Below, one piece after another: positions 43,289-54,000 of a DNA stretch of 64,000 bases. The DNA comes from an uncultured Clostridia bacterium. Its GTDB lineage: Bacteria > Bacillota > Clostridia > TANB77 > UBA1234. The DNA is taken from assembly GCA_934149305.1 (NCBI GenBank), contig CAKPEF010000006.1:1-64000 (forward strand), given 5' to 3'. The translations under genes were made by a program, and so were the position numbers. Below the pieces are notes generated by a model. It saw only the letters and a program-made list of their open reading frames with translations. It ran no database searches and had not been told where the DNA came from. Positions within the stretch are counted from its first letter, which is position 1; every line of letters starts with the position of its first letter.

Positions 43289-43801
43289 TTATATTTCTCC
43301 GTCATCTACTAAAGCTCTTACTTGTTCAAATGTTCTAACACTTCTGTTAGCTATTTTTATTGCTTTTAACAAATCAACCCTACCTTCTTCGAAGTTAATT
43401 AAATAAGAATGCTTGATAGAGTCTAGTCCATAATTTTTATTAACATTACTATTATCATAATATTCTAAATTATCCATACCAAAAATTATATACAAATTAT
43501 CAAATTCAACTTCATCTACATATATTCCATATATTGATTCGAATTCATCTTTTGACATTACTTCACTTACTTTTGCATCGTAATAGTCGCCCGATGTAAT
43601 TACAAAATCACTATCTAATTCTTTTTTTATATTTACAGCATTTATTGCTTCTCTCATCGAATTGATTTCTCCATATATTTCTGCCGCTGTTGCTTGATCT
43701 ACTGCTTCTTTTCCTGTAAATACAGAAAATGATGTTATTATAAGTATTATTATTATTACAACTACAAGCTCAACCATTGTAACCCCATTTTGCTTTTTCA
43801 T
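43289..43801 (-). CDS. type IV pseudopilin
   Basis: 170 aa. A textbook class: MKKQNG then VTMVELVVVIIIILIITSF, with Glu at position 5 of the mature helix. The region EIYGEINSMREAINAVN follows. It is likely processed by a prepilin peptidase and assembled in a pilus or pseudopilus. ATG after GGAGGTG. Confidence 0.8.
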   Translation of the reverse strand: MKKQNGVTMVELVVVIIIILIITSFSVFTGKEAVDQATAAEIYGEINSMREAINAVNIKKELDSDFVITSGDYYDAKVSEVMSKDEFESIYGIYVDEVEFDNLYIIFGMDNLEYYDNSNVNKNYGLDSIKHSYLINFEEGRVDLLKAIKIANRSVRTFEQVRALVDDGEI

Positions 43802-43823
43802 GATTCACCTCCAAAACAATATT

Positions 43824-46058
43824 TTATAATATTTCAAGGTTTGCAAATCTTGCCATAAGTCTTTTGTTTCCTGCTTTTTCAAATGATATGTCTAATTTCA
43901 AATCGTCATCTTCTGGTTCGGCATTTGTTATAACGCCTTTTCCGAATTTTTTGTGCATTACTTCTGTTCCAACTTTGTAACCATCTAGACTCATTGTTGC
44001 ATTGGCAGTTGCTTTTTGTAGGAAGCTCTCTGCAGTTCTAAAATTAAATGCTTGTTTAGGTGATGCAAATGCTGGAATATTTATTTCTTCTGAATCATCG
44101 TAGTCATCTCCGAAACTGAAAGATTTTTTAGGTTTTATTCCTCCATTTATCATATCTTTTGGAATCTCTTCTAAAAATCTTGATGGCTTGCTATATGTTG
44201 TACTACCAAATATCGTTCTACATTTTGCACATGTTAAGAATAAATGCTCTTTAGCTCTTGTTATACCAACATAGCAAAGTCTTCTTTCTTCTTCTAAACC
44301 ATCTACTTCATCTATTGAACGATAGCTTGGAAATAAACCATCTTCCATTCCAACTAAGAATACTACTGGAAACTCTAGCCCTTTTGCTGTATGAAGTGTC
44401 ATAAGTAGCATTTGATCTTGTTCTTCATCAACATTATCTAAATCAGTAACTAGTGCAAGGTTTTCTAAAAATTCTGGTAATCCATTTTCAGCATATTGCT
44501 CTTCGAATTCGATTGCAACATTTATGAACTGTCCTAAGTTTTCTATTCTGCCTTCTGCTTCTTCTGTTTTTTCATCTTCTAATGCCTTTATATATCCACT
44601 ACCTTCTAGTATGGTGCTCGTTAATTTTTCAACACTTGATGTATCTTCTCTCATTTTTAATATAAAGTTTGCGAATTCTTTAAATGCTGCGTTTGCTCTT
44701 GTTGTTACATATTTATCTGCATCTTTTATTATATCAAACATTGATTTTCCAGTTTGTCTAGCAGCTTGTTCTACCGCATCTAAACTTGTTTTACCGATTC
44801 CTCTTTTAGGTTCATTTATTATTCTTTTTAAGCTAACATCATCGTTTGTATTTTGTACCAATCTTAAGTATGCGATAATATCTTTTATTTCTTTTCTTTC
44901 ATAGAATTTTTGACCACCAACAACTTTATATGGTATACCCTCTCTCATAAGCACATCTTCAAATGCTCTTGATTGGGCATTTGTACGATATAAAATTGCA
45001 AAGTCAGAATATTTATAATATTCATTTATTTTAAGCGTATTTATTTGTGAAACAACATAGTTTGCCTCATCATATTCATCATTGCCTTGATAAACAGTTG
45101 GCTTTGTTCCCTCATCGTTTTCTGTCCATAATTTTTTCTTAACATTGCCTGTATTATTTTTTATAACTTCATTTGCTATTCCTAATATATTTTTTGTAGA
45201 ACGATAATTTTGCTCTAGCTTTATAACTTTTGTGTTTGGATATACCTTTTCAAAGTTTAGTATATTTCGTATATCTGCGCCTCTAAATTTATATATACTT
45301 TGTTGGTCATCTCCTACTACAAATACATTTTGATATTTGCTTGCAAGAAGCGATATAAGCATATCTTGAGCCTTGTTTGTATCTTGATACTCATCTACTA
45401 ATATGTATTTGAATTTTTCTCTATAATAATCTAAAACATCGGAATTTTTGTTGAATACTTCAATCGTGTTGTTGATTATATCATCAAAATCTACTGCGTT
45501 ATTTTTCTTAAGTTTCTTTTGATATAAATCATATACACTTGCTACCTTGCTAAGTCTATAATCTGATGCATACAAGTTTGCATATCTTTCAGGATCCATC
45601 ATATCGTTTTTAGCCTTACTTATCTCTGATAGCAAATATTTATCATTATATAATTTTTCATCTAGATTTAATTCTTTTATACACTCTTTTACTACAACCT
45701 TTGTATCAGCTGTATCGAAGATTATAAAATCTTTTCCATATCCTATTTTTTCAATTTCTCTTCTTAATATTCTAACACACATAGAGTGGAATGTTCCAAC
45801 CCACATGTCTTTTGCCATATCTCCAACTATTTTTTCTATTCTTTCTTTCATTTCTTTCGCTGCTTTGTTTGTGAATGTAATAGCTATTATGTTCCAAGGT
45901 TTTACATTACATTCTGCAATCAAATACGCAATTCTATGTGTAAGCACTCTTGTTTTTCCACTGCCCGCACCTGCTATAACCAAAAGAGGTCCATCAACAT
46001 GAGTAACAGCTTCAAATTGCTCTTTATTTAATCCTTTTAAAATTTCGTCTGTATTCAT
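43824..46058 (-). CDS. pcrA: ATP-dependent DNA helicase PcrA/UvrD
   Basis: 744 aa. Superfamily 1A helicase: GLNKEQFEAVTHVDGPLLVI, Walker A AGAGSGKTRVLTHR, AITFTNKAAKEMKER, YILVDEYQDTN, VVGDDQQSIYKFRGAD, LEQNYRSTKNIL, LMTLHTAKGLEFPVVFLVG and RRLCYVGITRAKEHL. The C-terminal Tudor-like tail has GTEVMHKKFGKGVIT, typical of PcrA. It unwinds DNA in repair and removes RecA. ATG at 46058 after AAAGGTG. Confidence 0.95.
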   Translation of the reverse strand: MNTDEILKGLNKEQFEAVTHVDGPLLVIAGAGSGKTRVLTHRIAYLIAECNVKPWNIIAITFTNKAAKEMKERIEKIVGDMAKDMWVGTFHSMCVRILRREIEKIGYGKDFIIFDTADTKVVVKECIKELNLDEKLYNDKYLLSEISKAKNDMMDPERYANLYASDYRLSKVASVYDLYQKKLKKNNAVDFDDIINNTIEVFNKNSDVLDYYREKFKYILVDEYQDTNKAQDMLISLLASKYQNVFVVGDDQQSIYKFRGADIRNILNFEKVYPNTKVIKLEQNYRSTKNILGIANEVIKNNTGNVKKKLWTENDEGTKPTVYQGNDEYDEANYVVSQINTLKINEYYKYSDFAILYRTNAQSRAFEDVLMREGIPYKVVGGQKFYERKEIKDIIAYLRLVQNTNDDVSLKRIINEPKRGIGKTSLDAVEQAARQTGKSMFDIIKDADKYVTTRANAAFKEFANFILKMREDTSSVEKLTSTILEGSGYIKALEDEKTEEAEGRIENLGQFINVAIEFEEQYAENGLPEFLENLALVTDLDNVDEEQDQMLLMTLHTAKGLEFPVVFLVGMEDGLFPSYRSIDEVDGLEEERRLCYVGITRAKEHLFLTCAKCRTIFGSTTYSKPSRFLEEIPKDMINGGIKPKKSFSFGDDYDDSEEINIPAFASPKQAFNFRTAESFLQKATANATMSLDGYKVGTEVMHKKFGKGVITNAEPEDDDLKLDISFEKAGNKRLMARFANLEIL

Positions 46059-46226
46059 AATTTCACCTTTCATATAAAAATCTAAAATTATTCTATCATA
46101 ATAATGTAGTAATAGCTAGAAAAATGTAGTAACAATTTTTTCTTTTTGTTCTTACAAATATATATTTTTTTGGTAACATGTGTTAAAATAGTTTGTGTTA
46201 TATATTTACATATTGGAGGGTTTATT

Positions 46227-47360
46227 ATGAAAAAATTTTGTATTTTACTTGCAGTTATTTTGTGCTTATGTTCATCTGCAGTTTTTGCAACTAATCTTTT
46301 AGATTTAGCACCTCTTGATGCATATCCACAAGATTATGAACACGACATTGATGATTTAGACAATTTTGATATATCGGTTGCACCAACTGGCGAAAACATT
46401 ATACAAGCTGGTGACGACTTAAATGTTTCCGGAAAAGCAAATGATTTGATTATTTTGGCTGGTAACAATATTAACTCAAATGCCAACGGACTTTATTCTT
46501 TTATTGCCGGAAATACCATCAATATTTCAAATGCAACAGACAAAGATATTTTTGTTGCAGGTAAAGATGTTTCAGTCAATGGCTCTGTTGGTCGTGATGC
46601 ATACTTGGTTGGTTCTAATGTTTCAGTAAATAGTAAAATTGGAAGAAACATTTATGTTTTCGCTTCAAATTTCACTATTGGAGGCAGTGCCATAATAGAT
46701 GGTGATATTAACATTTCTGCTGGCAACATTTCAATTGCTGATGGAGCAATAATAAACGGTACTGTTACATATCCATCATCTGCTGTTGCAAATATTCCAT
46801 CTTCTATAAAGACAAATGTTATTAAAGATATAGATGACGGCACTGAACATGAAAAAAATACACCATCTTTTGTTTCAACAATAAAAAATATAGTATTTTG
46901 GACTATTTCCAACTTTATATTATTTGCACTAACATTACTTATAGCACCAGGATTATTTAAAAAAGTTTCTAATGTTAACAGAGTAAATAGTGCTGGGACA
47001 TACTTTAAATCTTTAGGATTTGGACTTTTATTACTAATAGCCGTACCATTTATAGCAATTCTTTTAATGCTTACTTTAATTGGTATGCCATTTAGTTTTA
47101 TATCGCTATTTTTATATATCGCAACGCTTATTTATTCAACAGTATTTGTCGGATACTTAGTAGGTGATACAATATTTAAAGATAACATGAACAATTATTT
47201 AAAAGGTCTTTTAGGAATTCTTATTATTGAAATTTTAAAAGCTATTCCTTTCATTGGTGGCCTTGTATCATTTGCAACTATACTAATCGCACTAGGACTT
47301 TTAATTGTTGCAATATTTAGAAAAAATGTAGAACATAAAGAAGTTAAAGTAGAAGAATAA
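46227..47360 (+). CDS. exported bactofilin-like β-helix protein with C-terminal membrane domain
   Basis: 377 aa. A signal peptide (ending SSAVFAT) is followed by ~150 residues of short β-helix turns (DLNVSGKANDLIILAGNNIN, DIFVAGKDVSVNGSVGRDAY, IGRNIYVFASNFTIGG), like polymer-forming cytoskeletal proteins but exported. The C-terminal ~150 residues have about four hydrophobic helices. Function unknown; it may scaffold an envelope structure. Start chosen at 46227 after TTGGAGGG. Confidence 0.75.
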   Translation: MKKFCILLAVILCLCSSAVFATNLLDLAPLDAYPQDYEHDIDDLDNFDISVAPTGENIIQAGDDLNVSGKANDLIILAGNNINSNANGLYSFIAGNTINISNATDKDIFVAGKDVSVNGSVGRDAYLVGSNVSVNSKIGRNIYVFASNFTIGGSAIIDGDINISAGNISIADGAIINGTVTYPSSAVANIPSSIKTNVIKDIDDGTEHEKNTPSFVSTIKNIVFWTISNFILFALTLLIAPGLFKKVSNVNRVNSAGTYFKSLGFGLLLLIAVPFIAILLMLTLIGMPFSFISLFLYIATLIYSTVFVGYLVGDTIFKDNMNNYLKGLLGILIIEILKAIPFIGGLVSFATILIALGLLIVAIFRKNVEHKEVKVEE

Positions 47361-47374
47361 TACGAATGATTATT

Positions 47375-47419
47375 AAAAAAGCCTTCAAGCCGTCTATCTA
47401 AACAGCTTGCAGGCTTTTT
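47375..47419. terminator. bidirectional terminator between convergent genes
   Basis: AAAAAAGCCTTCAAGC / GCTTGCAGGCTTTTT with one mismatch, serving the bactofilin-like gene (+) and the GH94 gene (-). Confidence 0.85.
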
Positions 47420-47422
47420 GTT

Positions 47423-49689
47423 TTACATTATTAAATCTATTGAATGTTCTTCTCCATCATCAATAAGCTTTATTTCATTTGTCCCTGATAAATTATTATC
47501 ATCATATATTGTTTTTATTCCAGTACTTTTGTGGTCCGAATTATATACATTTATATTGTACTGACTACTTTTGTATTTATATGAAATGCTAAACGATTCC
47601 CACTCTGCCGGAATGCATGGATTTATATATAATCTATCGCCCTCTTTTTTTATGCCGAGTATACTCTCAAATCCTGCCATAAAAAGCCATGAACTCGAAC
47701 CTGTATACCAAGACCATCCTCCTCTACCAATCATATTAGGAGCCGAATATACATCGGCAACAACGACATATGGTTCAACTTTATATTTTATTGCATCTTC
47801 TTTTGTCCTTGCATGTTCTATTGGATTTAAAAATCTAAAATACTCGCCTGCTCTTTCTCCGTCTCTAATCTTAGCATTTGCGATTACGCTCCATATGGCA
47901 CCATGAGTATATTGTCCTCCATTTTCTCTAACTCCTGGAATGTATGATTTTATATACCCGGGTTCTAAGTTAGTTTTATAAAAAGGTGGTGTCAAAAGTT
48001 TTATTATCATATTTTCTCTATCAACAAGATAATTCTCCAAACTTTCCATTGCAGTTTGTACCTTTTCAGTATCGCCAGCTCCTGATATTGCCGACCAACT
48101 TTGTGATATTGAATCTATTTTGCATTCTTCGTTTTCGTGAGAGCCAAGAGGCAAACCATCTGCAAAATATGCTCTTTTGTACCATCTGCCATCCCAGGCT
48201 TTTTGATTTAGATTCATTCTTAACTCTTCTTGTATTTTTAAATACTTTTCTAAATCTTTATCTCCGTTTTATCTCACATAATTTACAAAATTTCTTCAAG
48301 ACATCATATAGAAAAAATCCGTAGCCATATGCTTTCTCCCTTTACATTATTCATGCCATCATTCCAGTCTCCTCCACTCATTCTAGGAAGTCCATGTTCA
48401 CCAAAAGAAAGACTTCTTTCTATTGCTCTTTTTGCATGCATATATAAAGACTCTTCTTTTTCTTCTATTTCGACATTATCATATCGCTCGTTCTCATTTT
48501 CTGAAAGAGAGGTCATCTTTACATATGGAACATTTTCATCTAGTATTTCGTAATCTTTTTCTTTTGCAATGTATTCATACAAAACATATGGGAGCCAAAG
48601 TAAATCATCAGTATATCTCGTTCTTATTCCGTTGTCTTTTTCAGGATGCCACCAGTGAAGAACATCACCCTCTATGAATTGATGCTTCGCATGATATATA
48701 ATCTGCTTCTTTGTCATTTCAGGATTGTAATATAACAAGATTAAAGAATCTTGCAATTGATCTCTAAAACCGAAAGCCCCACTAGCCTGATAGAACGAAG
48801 TTCTTGCCCAAAGTCTAGATGTTACAGTTTGATATAACAGCCAGCCGTTCATCATAATATTCATTGATTCTACTGGCGTTCTCACTTTAACTCTAGAAAC
48901 AAAGTCCTTCCAAAAATTTTTTACTTCTTCTAATTTTTCTTTTGGATTTTGAGTAATTTCATAACTTGTTAAATTTTCACTCGTACCAATTTCTATAACA
49001 AAAGATTTTTCTTCAAACGCACCAAGCATAATATTTATTGAAATTTGAGCAGTTTTGTCTAACACCTCTATATCGCTAATAACCTCATTTGATGATACAT
49101 ACATCGTTTCATTTGCATAATTTTCTCTATAATAATTATTTATAGTTATACCATTTTCTTTTTTAGAAATAACTAAATGTTTTTTAGTATATTCTCTACT
49201 AACCCCAAGTACTGGTTCTATCTTGTATCTTATATTTAGCTCTTTTTGAGCATCAGTTTTATTCTTTAGTGTTATGTTATATACCTTTTTACATTTATCT
49301 CGCGGAACAAATATATTTATATTAGAGTCTATCTCGGCACCTTCTTTAAAAAATCTAGCATATCCAAAGCCGTACTCTACTGTGAAGTTTTCAAGTGAAT
49401 CATATGGAAGTAAGTTGTAGCTTTTCTCTTCACAATCATATTGCAAGACTTCAGACGGTTTATCTGTTATAGGGTCATTTGACCAACTTGTAAGCTTATT
49501 ATCCCTACTATTATGACTCCATACATATCCGCCACCATTTGCTGTAACTAATGTCCCAAATTTTTCATTTGCCATAATATGACTCCATGGTGCTGGTGTA
49601 TACTTCTCACTTGTACAAATTATATATTCATTTCCATCTTTAGAAAAACCACCAAAACCATTGTAATATAAAAGCTCTTTTGTATTCAT
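47423..49689 (-). CDS. GH94-type phosphorylase domain protein (cyclic-glucan-synthase C-half), two +1 shifts at CGG
   Basis: 754 aa with both shifts. It starts YYNGFGGFSKDGNEYIICT and TPAPWSHIMANEKFGTLVT, the N-terminal super-sandwich of GH94 enzymes. Catalytic domain: FGFRDQLQDSLIL and MSGGDWNDGMNNV (general-acid Asp). It then breaks in the zero frame at CGG 48319-48321. Skipping C48321 gives IWLGFFLYDVLKK, and 18 codons later CGG 48264-48266 needs a second skip (EIKGDKDLEKYLK). The rest reads RMNLNQKAWDGRWYKRAYF to GGWSWYTGSSSWLFM. It phosphorolyses or processes β-glucans; by homology it is the detached C-terminal part of a cyclic β-1,2-glucan synthase whose N-part is at 51097-56428. Confidence 0.88.
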
Positions 49690-49740
49690 AAAAACCTCCG
49701 AGATAAAATACTTATATTACATATTTTATCCAGAGGTTTT
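49682..49740 (-). promoter_or_regulatory. hairpin sequestering the GH94 ribosome-binding site
   Basis: On the minus strand AACCTCTGGATAAAATA pairs with TATTTTATCTCGGAGGTT. The 3' arm contains the GGAGG, which lies 5 bp before the ATG at 49689. A long stem would hide it, so translation may need melting or a ligand. It also has terminator-like proportions but no functional U-run in that direction. Confidence 0.5.
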
Positions 49741-49994
49741 GTTTATCATACAATGTTTTTGTATAAGATTATGTTAAAAAGCATCAGGTTCTTACAATAT
49801 TTATTGTCCATTTACATCTTTTTGTTTTCATCCACCAGCCCATAAAAAGTCCGCTTTTAACCGGATTTTTCACCTTGAAAACCGGACTATCTCTTAAATT
49901 TATACTTAAGAATTTTTATCATACAATAAATAAGTTTCATATTTTTGTTTTTTAATATATAATGTTTTTAATATCTTTTTAAAGGAGTTTTGAT
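49741..49994. other. intergenic region upstream of ispG
   Basis: Between the divergent GH94 gene and ispG. Short GC-rich inverted pieces (AGTCCG / CCGGA / ACCGGACT, 49847-49888) are present, but no known riboswitch class could be matched. The ispG site AAAGGAG is at its end. Confidence 0.35.
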
Positions 49995-51050
49995 ATGAAT
50001 AATAGAAATTGCACTAGAAAAATTATGGTAGGAGATGTTCAAATTGGTGGAGATAATCATGTTTCGATTCAATCTATGACAAACACAAAGACAAAAGATG
50101 TTGAGTCTACTGTAAATCAAATATTAGAATTAGAAAAAGAAGGTTGCGAAATAATTCGTGTTGCTTGTTTAGATTTAGCTGATGCAAAAGCAATTAAATC
50201 TATTAAAGAAAAAATACACATTCCAATTGTAGCTGATATTCATTTTGATTACAAAATTGCTCTTGAAGCAATCTCTGCAGGTGTTGATAAGATTAGACTT
50301 AACCCTGGCAATATCGGATCAAAAGAAAATATAAAGCTAGTTGTTGATGCTTGCAAAGATAAAAATATTCCAATCAGAATTGGTGTTAATTCTGGTTCTT
50401 TAGAAAAAGATTTGCTAGAAAAATACGGTGGTGTGACAGCTGAAGCAATTGTAGAGAGCGCAAAAAGACATGTTGATATTTTAGAAGAATTTGATTTTCA
50501 TGACATTTGTATTTCACTTAAAGCTTCTGATTTAGATTTGTGTATAAAAACATACGAGATGGCAGCTGAAATATTTGATTATCCTTTGCACTTAGGTGTA
50601 ACAGAAGCTGGCACGCTTTTTAGCGGAACTATTAAATCTAGTATAGGACTTGGAGTTATGCTTAGAGAAGGAATTGGAAATACAATTAGAGTATCTTTAT
50701 CAGATGACCCTATCCAAGAAGTTCGTGCTGCTAAAGAGATTTTGAAAGATTGTAATCTATACAATAATTCTATCAAATTCACATCTTGTCCAACTTGCGG
50801 AAGAACATGCGTGGATTTAATTCCTATTGCAAAAGAAATCGAAAGTTTTTGCAATACATTAAATAGCAATATTAAAGTTGCTGTTATGGGCTGTGCTGTA
50901 AATGGTCCAGGCGAAGCAAGAGAAGCTGACATTGGAATTGCTGGCGGAAATAACGAATGGCTCCTTTTTAAAAAAGGCAAAATTATTAGAAAAATACCAC
51001 ACGAAAATATAATAAATGAATTTGAAAAAGAAATACTTTCTATTATTTAA
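49995..51050 (+). CDS. ispG: 4-hydroxy-3-methylbut-2-enyl diphosphate synthase IspG
   Basis: 351 aa. MEP isoprenoid pathway enzyme with a [4Fe-4S] cluster. Motifs: GDNHVSIQSMTNTKT near the N-terminus, PIVADIHFDYKIAL, KIRLNPGNIG, IRIGVNSGSLE, and cluster cysteines in TSCPTCGRTCVDL (~265) and VMGCAVNGPGE (~297). Start after AAAGGAG. It lies on the opposite strand between the two halves of the cyclic-glucan synthase, which suggests it was inserted there or that the fusion was split around it. Confidence 0.95.
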   Translation: MNNRNCTRKIMVGDVQIGGDNHVSIQSMTNTKTKDVESTVNQILELEKEGCEIIRVACLDLADAKAIKSIKEKIHIPIVADIHFDYKIALEAISAGVDKIRLNPGNIGSKENIKLVVDACKDKNIPIRIGVNSGSLEKDLLEKYGGVTAEAIVESAKRHVDILEEFDFHDICISLKASDLDLCIKTYEMAAEIFDYPLHLGVTEAGTLFSGTIKSSIGLGVMLREGIGNTIRVSLSDDPIQEVRAAKEILKDCNLYNNSIKFTSCPTCGRTCVDLIPIAKEIESFCNTLNSNIKVAVMGCAVNGPGEAREADIGIAGGNNEWLLFKKGKIIRKIPHENIINEFEKEILSII

Positions 51051-51055
51051 ACACT

Positions 51056-51089
51056 AAAGCCAGTAAGTTTTTGGTTACTTACTGGCTTT
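51056..51089. terminator. bidirectional terminator between ispG and the glucan synthase gene
   Basis: AAAGCCAGTAAG / CTTACTGGCTTT 12-bp perfect stem with T-rich flanks, serving convergent genes. Confidence 0.85.
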
Positions 51090-51096
51090 ATATTTT

Positions 51097-54000
51097 TTAG
51101 TTGTTTTGTATTCCATTTTTAGCCTCTATTATCACATCACTACATGAATATATTAAATTTTCTTCTTCTTTTGACATTGTATATTTCTTTAATATATGAA
51201 TTCCTCCATTCATGTTAAACAAATAATTTGCATTCTCTCTTCCCATTATTTCAAATATTTTTTCATTCACATATTGCTCGTAGCTATTTGGTTCTTCATT
51301 TAAAATCACCAAATCAACTTTTACATTTTTATGAAAGAAATAGTCTTCCATATTTACTAATGTTTTTATGGCATACGAGTCATTCACATCATCAATTTTT
51401 ACAAGTATTATTGGTAGGTCACCTGATATTCCAAACTTCCATAAATCCGATTGCTTTAGTCTGCTTTCTTCTATATTTTTTGCGTATTTTTCAAGTGTCT
51501 TTGAACCATTTATTACTTCAGAAAGTAATTTATTATATACTGCCACCTCTTTTGCCTTATATCCTAAAAATCTATTTTCAATTACACTTCTTCCAAATGC
51601 AAGTTCAAATAATCTTGTATCTGCATCAAACTTTGTATATTTATCTTGAAGCAATTTTATATCTTCTATGCTCTCACCTAATGCAATGTAGTAGTTTATA
51701 ATTATTTCTTCGTTTGGTTTCACGTTAAGTTCTGTTTTTAGCGATATCGCAGTATTTGCATTCGAAACAATCTCATTCGAAAACATTTTATCTTTATATA
51801 TTATTGTTGGATTTTTTATAGTGTTTCCTCTTCCTACTATTTTGCATTTATCAAGTTCGACTTCAAATTTTAATTCTGGTTTTGACAAGATTACTGCAAA
51901 ATTTGAAAGAAAAATTCTTGTACCATTGTGAAATCGCTTTTCTAACACTACATTTCCATCTACATTATTTGCACACAAAAATAAGCTATTATATGCCGGG
52001 TGCACTATATCACTATTAGGGTCGGTCAGAACGGGTTCAAGATAACTAATCACATCTAAGTTTTTTATTTCTTTTCCTACATTTTTTATTTTTATTTGTC
52101 TCAATTCAACTCTATCTTCTGCTGATACTGCAATCTTAGTTGTTGTTTCAATATCTCCATCTTTTCTATAATATTTACAACACGATGTCGAAAACGAAAC
52201 ATTATATTCATCAGGCTTTTCACTTTCTAATGGTTTTAACAAGTTGCTCCAAACTCTTTTTGTGTTTCTATCTTTTATAAATATTGTGTTTGAGATTTTG
52301 CAAGATTCATTATATTTATTAACTTGTATTCCTCTTGTTTCACTATAGCCTTCGCCTCTGTCGTTAATTAACAACGTGTATTCATCGCCGGCTAGGATAT
52401 TCACATTTCCTTCATCTTTGTTAATAATTTTTTCTGAATAATCTTCATAATCTTTATATTTTAATACTTTTATTTTTTCCTTCTTTTCCTTTGTGAATAT
52501 AACTTTTTGTGGTACTTTCTCTTGAAGCAATATCTCGGTTGCTTTCATGCAAGGTTCTTCAGCAAACCTTTCCTTTAAAATGTCATTATTTAAATAATTG
52601 TTTATTGATAAAAGAATCAACCCTTGATGATGTGCCATATATGTTTTTACAATTTCATATTTTTCTTTTACCCTTGAAGGTGTATAATCGATTGATTCAT
52701 ATAAGCCAAACTTATTATATGCTCCTATTTTCTTCAAAACTTCGATGTTTTTCAAAACATCTTTTGGCGTCATAGAAAGTGCTAAAACGCTTGCATATGG
52801 CGAGACAACAATTTCGTCTTTAAGTCCTCTTTTTAATCCAAGCCAAGGTATCCCAAATGCCTTATATTGATAATTGTAATTTAAGTCTTGTAAATTAAAT
52901 GCAGATTCAGATATTCCCCATGGTATATTAAGTTTTTTTGCATATCTTTTTTGACTATATATGCAAAATCTATATGTTTCCTCAAGCAAAGTGTAATCAT
53001 ACGATTTCATAATCACAAGTGGCATGAAATATTCAAACATTGTTCCAGCCCAAGACACAAGCCCTTTGTAGCCATCAACTGTTGTCAAACTTCTACCAAG
53101 ATAAAACCAGTGCTTGTACGGTATATCTCTTTTTGCAATCGCTATAAAACTTGCAAGCCTTGCCTCAGACGCAAGCAAATCGTAATATGAATCTACAAGT
53201 TTTTTATTTCTATCATCATATCCTATAGAAAATAAATTTTTTCTGTAATCATACAAACATGAAAAATCGGTTTCATCTATTATTTTTTGAACTTTTTGTA
53301 CTAGCTCATCTTCTCCATGGTCTTTCAAAACTTCTTTAACCACATATAAATACCCGACAAAATTTCCGCTATCTACTGTCGAAATAAATTTGGGTTCAAG
53401 TGGTGCTAGTGTTGTTATGTCATACCAATTATATAAGTGTCCATTCCACTTTTCTAATTTTTCTATCGTACCTATGCTATTTTTTAATCTCTCTAGCATT
53501 TCTTTGTCCGTTATAAATGATAAATCATTTGCGGATATTATCGCAAGCAGTCCGAAGCCCTATATTAGTCGATGAAGTATTTTTTACAATTTGCTTTTTT
53601 CGATTTTCTTGATAATTGTCTGGCGGAATAAAATTGTTTTCCTTTGCCATGTATTTATCAAAATAATTCCAAGTTCTCTTAGCGATATCTAATAATATTT
53701 TCTTGTCATTTTCTTTAGGCTTCTCTATTTTTTTAGTATTTTCTTTTGAAATCAAGTACGAAATAAAAGGTGTCATAAACCAAGCTACCAAAAATGATAT
53801 ACCTGTGCTTATTAAATTTTTATGATATATGCTATATGTTAAAAGTAGCTCAAGTCCAATAATTGGACTTATTATCATTTCTTTTATATAACATTTTAAA
53901 TTTCTACCCAAAAGTTTCTCGGCATCAGCAGCAGTCACCCACTCTAGCAAATGCTCTTTTGATATAAACATTCTATATAACGTGATTACTATTGCCTCAA

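Noticed and set aside
49845..49890. Guanidine-II (mini-ykkC)-like riboswitch upstream of ispG
   Set aside because: The paired GC-rich pieces lack the two ACGR loops of that class, and the downstream gene is not a fitting target.
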